This document shows positions 14,826-20,283 of a stretch of 20,283 nucleotides of DNA, piece after piece (position 1 is the first letter of the stretch; the number at the start of each line of letters is the position of its first letter). The stretch comes from a virus, in IMG/VR virus record IMGVR_UViG_3300047997_000096, positions 1 through 20,283 of that record, one strand, 5' to 3'. Under the pieces are notes generated by a model that saw only the letters and a list, made by a program, of their open reading frames with translations, ran no database searches and was not told where the DNA came from. Made by a program: the position numbers and the translations under genes.

Positions 14826-15579
14826 GATCAATAAAGCAACAGAACGTATGAGACCATCTGAAATTAGTGTCTGGGGTGATGAAAGGATCGTGTGCCGTAT
14901 TACTACGGTATAAAGTCATGGTTCCAGTTTTAGCAGGAGCAAAATCAATCTCTTCAAACTCCCAGTAATCTGTGTCTTCAAAATTAAACCATTCATTTGC
15001 TCTGTCATCATCAGCATATGAAATCCATTTTTGATGTTGAGGAAGTTCTGTGTTGTAATGAAATTCCATTTGAGTAACGCTTACATCTCTTTTGTAACGA
15101 TATAGTTTAGTTCCTGTAGATTGTCCGCCATCAAACCATAAGTTTCCTACAATTCCTTTCGGCCAATCCATATGAGGAATTCTCCATCTCTTTAATGGTT
15201 TGCAATAATTTCTATCAAAAATATTACCCCACTCTTCGTAGTGATAATTATAAAAATTACTACCACATTCTACTACAAAAAAATCCCTAAGCAATTGACA
15301 AACACCAGTTGTTGCCCAAGTAGGTAAATGAATAGTAGCAAAAGGATTGTTCTCTTTAAATACTTTTTCTGAATTAGTTCTCCATACTGGAGATTGCGCT
15401 ACGAAGTCTCTAAACCTATCCAACCCATCTTCATAAAATGGAGACTCCGCAATCCAGTAGTTGTCCTTTCTTTCATACTCCCAATCTTTCAATGACTTTA
15501 CTTTAATAAAATCATTAAAGTATACTGAACTAGGACTCCATAAAGTAAAGTCATCTAATGAAGTTTTCTGTGCCAGCAT
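14815..15579 (-). CDS. Divergent 2OG-type oxygenase-like protein (254 aa)
   Basis: A protein whose second half fits a dioxygenase core: RWRIPHMDWPKG gives H-x-D (His136, Asp138), LWFDGGQSTGTKLYRYKRDV the central strands, and TGTMTLYRSNTAHDPFITPD the distal His230, with Arg241 (FRWSHTF) in the place of the 2OG-binding residue. The first 120 residues have no pattern I recognise; DUF6445-like proteins are a possible relation. Start choice: the frame opens with TTG at 15609, but AGAGGA lies a normal distance before the ATG at 15579, one of the few clear ribosome binding sites in the operon, so I chose the ATG. Overlap with the upstream gene is then 29 bases. The gene is AT-rich. Confidence 0.7.
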   Translation of the reverse strand: MLAQKTSLDDFTLWSPSSVYFNDFIKVKSLKDWEYERKDNYWIAESPFYEDGLDRFRDFVAQSPVWRTNSEKVFKENNPFATIHLPTWATTGVCQLLRDFFVVECGSNFYNYHYEEWGNIFDRNYCKPLKRWRIPHMDWPKGIVGNLWFDGGQSTGTKLYRYKRDVSVTQMEFHYNTELPQHQKWISYADDDRANEWFNFEDTDYWEFEEIDFAPAKTGTMTLYRSNTAHDPFITPDTNFRWSHTFCCFIDHVS

Positions 15580-16180
15580 AATTTCCTCTGCAGTTAAATG
15601 ATATAGCAATACGTGGTTCGTCTAATACGTTTGGATCAACTCTATGTCTCAACCAAGAAGGAAAAATTAATAGATCATATGATTCAGTCTCTAGTGGTGT
15701 AGAAATTTCTTCAATGCCTTTCATGTCTCTGTATGGTTGACATCTTAATAAAGAATCGAGTGGATTTGCAAATTTAATATTTTCTTCTTCCTTTTGCTTC
15801 TTGTAGTAAAAGACTCCAGAAATATGATTGAGTCCGTCATAACCATCAACATGTGAGTGGACATCAGTAGACTCTCCTTTCATATGAAGATTCGCCCACG
15901 AACTAGTTATTGTAGGAACTAAAGCATGGTGGTATTTTAATACCTCCCACCAATAAGTATTCAATGGTTCTATCATTTTATCAAACAACCATTTAAATTC
16001 TGGTCTTGTATGTAAGTCTACATCATAGTATCCTGTTGATTTTCCAGACTCACCTGGCCACACATTCTTATCTAACTTATCAAATATATTTGCAAAAAAT
16101 TCATCGCAAGTATTTTTTTCTGATTCAGTAGGACGAATTGATCTTTTGTAAATTGGTGTTGGGAATAAATTAATTTCCAT
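15551..16180 (-). CDS. 2OG-Fe(II) oxygenase of the TIGR02466 type
   Basis: A 209-residue member of the same family as the product of 14825-14253. The N-terminus MEINLFPTPIYKRSI carries the 'FPTPIY' opening. STDVHSHVDGYDGLNHISGV (104-123) contains His108, His110 and Asp112, so both H-x-H and H-x-D readings are possible. SGVFYYKKQK follows. The end has DLLIFPSWLRHRVDPNVLDE (169-188) with the distal His179, and Arg190 before IAISFN. The family's iron and 2OG residues are intact. The start overlaps the upstream DUF6065-like gene by 11 bases. The two related copies in this operon are well diverged, so an old duplication or separate acquisition is likely. Confidence 0.88.
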   Translation of the reverse strand: MEINLFPTPIYKRSIRPTESEKNTCDEFFANIFDKLDKNVWPGESGKSTGYYDVDLHTRPEFKWLFDKMIEPLNTYWWEVLKYHHALVPTITSSWANLHMKGESTDVHSHVDGYDGLNHISGVFYYKKQKEEENIKFANPLDSLLRCQPYRDMKGIEEISTPLETESYDLLIFPSWLRHRVDPNVLDEPRIAISFNCRGNYAGTENFIR

Positions 16181-16997
16181 AATACTTTTTCATAATTTTA
16201 GAAATTCTCAACATTTTTTCTGTCCCTGTAGATTCTTCCATGTAAGTATGAATACCTGCATAATAGATCTCATCTTCCATCTGATGATCATAATGGGTGG
16301 CATCATAACATTCAATTTCAGCAGTCAATGCTTTTCTTGAAATAGGAATATATTGACATAGAGGAGTGCCTGCTTTAATAACAATATCTCCTTCCATAAC
16401 ATGCCAATACAACTGGACGTTTACCTCATATGCAGTTTTTGGATCTAGGATACCCTGAACTGCTGAGAAACGATCTTCCTGTGTGAATGGAACAGGAGTT
16501 ACCATGAAAACAATATCATCATCTGGACAGATGAGTCTCCATGGAGTATTAACTTTGACTACAGTCTTTACTGTTTTTTCTCTTAGAGCAGGACTTAGTA
16601 ACCAATCAGTAATTTCTTTTTCATGTGTTACGATATAAGTGTAACGTTGGTGAATATCTCTTGCTGTTGGTAGTAGTGTTTCTCCATCGCCATTCGTATG
16701 AATCTTAAAATCAGCTGGTGCCCTCAGGATATATCCTGACCCCATTGTTGCTTTTACAGCAGGACATTTTGCAATAGAACCTATAAGAGGTGCTACCAGA
16801 CTATTAACAGGACACTTTGATTTTCTTTCTTTATAATCTGCTTTTTCTTCACTAAGCCATTCTCTTTTATATTTTGTTGATGGAGTGATTGGATATAAAG
16901 TGCTCACTCCAGGAACAGTTGAAATAAATTTAATCTTAGAAGTTGTATTCTTTCGGTGTGTATTTTCTCTCTGTTGAAATATATTCAAAGTAGACAT
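16170..16997 (-). CDS. DUF6065-like protein next to halogenases (275 aa)
   Basis: The protein has a beta-rich core opening with KIKFISTVPGVSTLYPITPS. CPAVKATMGSGYILRAPADF follows in the middle, then VNTPWRLICPDDDIVFMVTP, and near the end EGDIVIKAGTPLCQYIPISR. The last pattern (bulky turn, G-T-P-x-x-Q-x-I-P-x-x-R) and the overall order resemble DUF6065-type proteins, which occur beside tryptophan halogenase and oxygenase genes. I make this assignment from memory and it needs a profile search. No catalytic motif is visible; a substrate-binding or accessory role is inferred. ATG at 16997 was chosen; an ATG at 17015 and a TTG at 17036 also open the frame. Even so it overlaps the halogenase by 62 bases, the longest overlap here. 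Confidence 0.65.
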   Translation of the reverse strand: MSTLNIFQQRENTHRKNTTSKIKFISTVPGVSTLYPITPSTKYKREWLSEEKADYKERKSKCPVNSLVAPLIGSIAKCPAVKATMGSGYILRAPADFKIHTNGDGETLLPTARDIHQRYTYIVTHEKEITDWLLSPALREKTVKTVVKVNTPWRLICPDDDIVFMVTPVPFTQEDRFSAVQGILDPKTAYEVNVQLYWHVMEGDIVIKAGTPLCQYIPISRKALTAEIECYDATHYDHQMEDEIYYAGIHTYMEESTGTEKMLRISKIMKKYYGN

Positions 16998-18558
16998 TAT
17001 TTTGGAGAAATTCATAAGTAGACTGCATATTAACAATTTGGCGCATCACATAGTCTCTTGTTTGTCTAGATACTACCATACCCTTATTTATTCTAGATGC
17101 GTCAGCGTATTGTTTGGTGAGTCTGAAGTTAGTTTCGGATGCTCCAACATGACTATACCCCATCCCTCCTGCAATATAATTTAATCCTTGTAGGTCTTCA
17201 CTGACATTAGCTACATTTACTGCATGTAAATATTCCTTATACAATCTTGGAGATGTCAATGTAATGTCAGTAGGATCATCATTGTAATACAAAGGAGTGT
17301 TATGAATTTGATCTTTCCAATATTGACTATCTTCTCTCTGTGACAGGGAATAATGGAACTGAATAAATGACTTGAAGCATTCGATGATATGATCTGCAGC
17401 ATAGTTATATCCATCGACATCAACCTTTGAGACAAACCCAGAACGTCTCTCAAGGGTGTTAACTAGCATAATAGCATTTTCATGCGTAGTGAAAAGTCCT
17501 GTAGATTCTAGAGGTTCTAAGAACCCATAGGAGAGTCCAATACCAACTACGTTCTTAACCCATGCTCTTTTTCTTTTTCCATGACGAATATCAATTTCAA
17601 AAAATTCTGCTTCTTCTGCTCTCTTTGGATCTAGAGTCTTGGCAAGGTGTGCTCTAAATTCTGTCTCTGCATCTTCTCTACTAATATATTTGCTGGAGTA
17701 TACATATCCAGTTCCTCTTCTATGCCACAAAGGAATATCCCAAACCCAACCAGCAGATAAAGCATGGCAGTCTGTTACATTATGAATTTCTTTTTTCTTA
17801 TCTGCATATGGAATTTTTGTAGCAATTGCTTTGTCATTAGGAAGAACATCACTAAAACTTACAAACTCGGAACCCATAGTCTGCTCTAGAAGAAGAGATT
17901 TGAATCCAGTGCAATCAATGAATAGATCTGCAGTAATTTTGGATTTATCTTTTTTCAATACTAATGATTCAATACCATCATCATTGACATTAATATCTTC
18001 AACTGAATCTCTAATTACCGTGACACCTTCTGGTTCGCAGATATTAATCTTTAACCATTCCCCAAAACGAGCAGCGTCAAAATGATATGATGTGTCATAA
18101 TTGAAATCAAAATTCCTGATAACCCTAGAATCAGAAGTCATCTTATTATTGTCTGCTAGGTATGATATAGGATTATAGAAGTTAGCATATGGAACTTCAA
18201 ATTCAGGATGTTTTGCTTTGATATAAGCATAGTCTTGAAGACTAATATCATTACTATAATCCATTTGTCCAAATGGATATTGGAATCTATCTCCAATGTT
18301 TGTAAAATCTGTAAACTGAATTGATACTTTATACGTTGCAGCACAGTATGGCATCCACTCCTTCTCTCTATCGAGGATGCCAATCATCTTCATGTATCTG
18401 TTAATATGTCCTAGCGTTGATTCCCCAACACCTACCGTAGGAATATCTTCAGGTTCAATCACTGTTAGATCAATGTGGGGCAACTGCTTAGCCAACAGTG
18501 CTGCAGTCATCCATCCAGACGAACCACCACCAACAATGACAATCTTTTCAACTTGCAT
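16936..18558 (-). CDS. Flavin-dependent tryptophan-halogenase-family enzyme, second copy
   Basis: A 540-residue FAD-dependent halogenase of the PrnA/RebH type. VIVGGGSSGWMTAA (7-20) is the FAD-binding fold. VGVGESTLG (42-50) is typical. Lys77 (AATYKVSIQF) is the predicted catalytic lysine that carries the hypohalous species. WVWDIP (271-276) is the W-x-W-x-I-P halogenase signature, and FLEPLESTGL (346-355) holds the partner Glu351 and Ser352. All are intact. Reduced FAD must come from a flavin reductase, which is not in this window. The frame opens with TTG at 18573, but the ATG at 18558 gives an 11-base overlap with the first halogenase. VirX1 from cyanophage Syn10 is a characterised viral enzyme of this family with a preference for iodide; halide and substrate here are unknown. 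Confidence 0.93.
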   Translation of the reverse strand: MQVEKIVIVGGGSSGWMTAALLAKQLPHIDLTVIEPEDIPTVGVGESTLGHINRYMKMIGILDREKEWMPYCAATYKVSIQFTDFTNIGDRFQYPFGQMDYSNDISLQDYAYIKAKHPEFEVPYANFYNPISYLADNNKMTSDSRVIRNFDFNYDTSYHFDAARFGEWLKINICEPEGVTVIRDSVEDINVNDDGIESLVLKKDKSKITADLFIDCTGFKSLLLEQTMGSEFVSFSDVLPNDKAIATKIPYADKKKEIHNVTDCHALSAGWVWDIPLWHRRGTGYVYSSKYISREDAETEFRAHLAKTLDPKRAEEAEFFEIDIRHGKRKRAWVKNVVGIGLSYGFLEPLESTGLFTTHENAIMLVNTLERRSGFVSKVDVDGYNYAADHIIECFKSFIQFHYSLSQREDSQYWKDQIHNTPLYYNDDPTDITLTSPRLYKEYLHAVNVANVSEDLQGLNYIAGGMGYSHVGASETNFRLTKQYADASRINKGMVVSRQTRDYVMRQIVNMQSTYEFLQNNVYFEYISTERKYTPKEYNF

Positions 18559-20047
18559 AATATTCGTGAGCAAACGGGAATGTATTAACTAAACTTTCGT
18601 AATGTTTGTAGTTATCTATAGATATATATGAACGTTTGTTAATGACGTTTTCTGTCTCTAGAAGTCTTAAAGTTACGTGATTGAATGGATTGTATCCGTG
18701 TCCTGCCATGATAAAAGATTCACCACTATAGTTAGTATAAGTAAATTTTTCATATTCTAGTTTGTTCAATGGCGTAGTTGCCTTTCTAGTTTTATACAAA
18801 TATTCTTCATGAAGATCTCCATGTCCATCATACTGTTCTGTCATATACTTCCAGTATGGAGAGTCAGTTCTAGTTGATAAAGCATAGTGATAATATACAA
18901 AGTAAGCAAAAGTTTTAAACTCCTTGGTAACAGTGAAGTTGAATGCATTAATATCTAATGCTCTTACTGCATTGTCTCCAATTATTTGAGAAGCATAGAT
19001 CAACCATTCATGGACACTAAGCAATCCATTTGATTCTAAGGGTTCAATGAATCCACCAGACAATCCAATTGCAAGGACATTTTTGTTCCAGGGTTTCTTT
19101 GAGACTCCCGTCTTGAATTTGATGTTTCTATATTCACATAGAGTTTGTTCGGGATATCCAAGGTGCTCTTTAAATTCTTCTAGAGCGTCCTCATCACTAA
19201 TGAACTTCGATGAATAGTTGTATCCTGTTCCTATTCTATTTCTCAATGGGACATTCCACACCCAACCATTGTTCAATGCAGTGCAGTTAGTATAAGTCCT
19301 CATCTGAGACTTTTTATCTGTGTATGGAAGTCTTACAGTCCATGCACTATCATTAGGTAGCATATCATCAAAGGTCTCCCAGGGAGTCTTCATGATATCA
19401 TTGATCAAGTAAGATCTAAATCCTGTGCAATCAATGAATAGATCTGCTTTCAACGTTGAATCATTGTTGAGATGTAAACTCTCTATGTTGCCAGACTCAT
19501 CTAGGTCGGCATTAATAACATCTGCTTCAATGTGCTCTACATTCTGACATAGATTATTCTTTAACCAAGTTGCAAACTTAGTAGCATCGAAGTGGAAACC
19601 TGTATCTCTCTTCAGAACAAATCTATCAAAGTCTTGGGTTGGTATTCTACCCTCATTAACTGCTTTCATTTGTGGAGCATACCAATCAGCATAATCACTC
19701 ACAGACAATCCTGGAGTAATTGCTTTGTGTATGAACCACGCAGTCGGATTTTTCCTTGTGTCTTGTGTTGTAAATGGATAGTGAAAAGGATCTTCTTCGT
19801 TGAAGTTTTCAAACCTTACACTAAATTTATATGTGGCATCACATTCTTCCATCCATGAATCATCAAGATCAATAAAGTTCAACCACTTTCTAAAAAACTG
19901 AGTGGTAGATTCACCAACACCGATGGTAGCAATAGATGGAGACTCGACAAGAGTAATTCGTTTATCAGGAAAAACTCTTGAGAAAGTTGCCGCAGACATC
20001 CATCCAGCAGTGCCACCACCGACAATGCATATTGAATTGACTTTCAT
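18548..20047 (-). CDS. Flavin-dependent tryptophan-halogenase-family enzyme, first copy
   Basis: A 499-residue flavin-dependent halogenase. ICIVGGGTAGWMSAA (6-20) is the FAD fold and IGVGESTTQ (42-50) follows. Lys74 (DATYKFSVRF) is the predicted catalytic lysine. The signature is WVWNVP (262-267), with Val in place of Ile. FIEPLESNGL (333-342) gives Glu338 and Ser339. All key residues are present. It is clearly related to the second copy but distinct along the whole length, so the two probably act on different substrates or sites. RIGTGYNYSSKFIS after the signature matches RRGTGYVYSSKYIS in the other copy. There is no convincing Shine-Dalgarno sequence before the ATG, and no promoter in the 15-base gap upstream, so it is read through from the preceding gene. 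Confidence 0.94.
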   Translation of the reverse strand: MKVNSICIVGGGTAGWMSAATFSRVFPDKRITLVESPSIATIGVGESTTQFFRKWLNFIDLDDSWMEECDATYKFSVRFENFNEEDPFHYPFTTQDTRKNPTAWFIHKAITPGLSVSDYADWYAPQMKAVNEGRIPTQDFDRFVLKRDTGFHFDATKFATWLKNNLCQNVEHIEADVINADLDESGNIESLHLNNDSTLKADLFIDCTGFRSYLINDIMKTPWETFDDMLPNDSAWTVRLPYTDKKSQMRTYTNCTALNNGWVWNVPLRNRIGTGYNYSSKFISDEDALEEFKEHLGYPEQTLCEYRNIKFKTGVSKKPWNKNVLAIGLSGGFIEPLESNGLLSVHEWLIYASQIIGDNAVRALDINAFNFTVTKEFKTFAYFVYYHYALSTRTDSPYWKYMTEQYDGHGDLHEEYLYKTRKATTPLNKLEYEKFTYTNYSGESFIMAGHGYNPFNHVTLRLLETENVINKRSYISIDNYKHYESLVNTFPFAHEYYAS

Positions 20048-20062
20048 AATATAGAGATGTTA

Positions 20063-20283
20063 TCAGTTGTCGTTAGGGAATTCGGGGGGAATCAAATCAG
20101 AATTGGGTAGATAGTTCCACGAAGGATCTTCGGTTCCATGAATTTTTATTCTAACTTTTCCTTCAAAGTTAGATGCGTTTGCTTCGTATGAACGCTGTGA
20201 TTCGATTTCTGCCTTTACTCTATCTACATTGGCAACCCATTCTCCATCAGACAAATGTCCTGATTTAATATCTTTAAAGAGTA
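20063..20283 (-). CDS. C-terminal end of an unrecognised gene, cut by the window end
   Basis: The frame runs open from the right window edge to TGA at 20063-20065, giving 72 visible residues. A TTG at 20254 could start a 63-residue protein, but the frame continues upstream without a stop (visible residues LFKDIKSGH), so a longer gene is more likely. The visible part has a charged helix (VANVDRVKAEIESQRSYEAN), a short beta-like part (KVRIKIHGTEDPSWNY) and an acidic, Pro-rich end (LIPPEFPNDN). I recognise no family. It ends 15 bases before the first halogenase, so it probably shares a transcript with the cargo operon. Confidence 0.6.
   Translation of the reverse strand, partial: LFKDIKSGHLSDGEWVANVDRVKAEIESQRSYEANASNFEGKVRIKIHGTEDPSWNYLPNSDLIPPEFPNDN

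Noticed and set aside
16998-17036. Longer starts (TTG at 17036, ATG at 17015) for the DUF6065-like gene
   Set aside because: They lengthen the overlap with the halogenase, have no ribosome binding site and add residues of no recognisable pattern.
20063-20254. A complete 63-residue gene starting at TTG 20254
   Set aside because: The frame continues to the window edge without a stop and the TTG has no ribosome binding site; a truncated longer gene is more likely.

Overview
The window is a block of a T4-like myovirus genome. All supported genes lie on the minus strand, so transcription runs from high to low coordinates. The core genes keep the classical T4 order: neck gp13 and gp14, tail sheath stabiliser gp15, terminase small and large subunits gp16 and gp17, tail sheath gp18, tail tube gp19, portal gp20, a small prohead-core-type protein, prohead protease gp21 and scaffold gp22, which is cut by the window start. 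The small accessory genes between the terminase subunits (a DUF6321-type basic protein and a CPKCG zinc-ribbon protein), the moderate to low GC and the AMG-type cargo point to a marine T4-like phage. A cyanophage of Synechococcus or Prochlorococcus is most likely; a related pelagic phage is possible.

Layout in the direction of transcription. (1) 20283-20063: C-terminal end of an unrecognised gene. (2) About 20.05-12.36 kb: a tightly overlapping cargo operon with two different flavin-dependent tryptophan-halogenase-family enzymes, a DUF6065-like protein and six consecutive dioxygenase-fold proteins (five 2OG-Fe(II)-type, one JmjC/cupin-type). (3) 12.36-11.90 kb: two small helical or coiled-coil proteins, then a hairpin terminator whose loop carries a T4-type late promoter box. 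(4) 11.85-8.92 kb: gp13-gp14-gp15-gp16, essentially without gaps. (5) 8.92-7.96 kb: four small genes, including a 37-residue one, with a 10-bp perfect inverted repeat between two of them. (6) 7.94-6.06 kb: gp17 and a small zinc-finger gene. (7) 5.97 kb to the left edge: gp18, gp19, gp20, a 56-residue protein, gp21 and gp22, most behind their own TATAAATA-like late boxes.

The structural genes form a coherent late programme of neck, packaging motor, contractile tail, portal and prohead assembly. The cargo operon is the unusual part. Nearly every gene overlaps the next, the catalytic residues look intact in both halogenases, and each oxygenase keeps a recognisable metal-binding triad. That suggests a functional oxidative tailoring cassette acting on a protein, peptide or small molecule. 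Its substrate cannot be read from the sequence. No gene-free stretch longer than 300 bases exists; the longest gap is about 85 bases, upstream of gp18. I saw no tRNA, CRISPR array, insertion sequence or integration gene.
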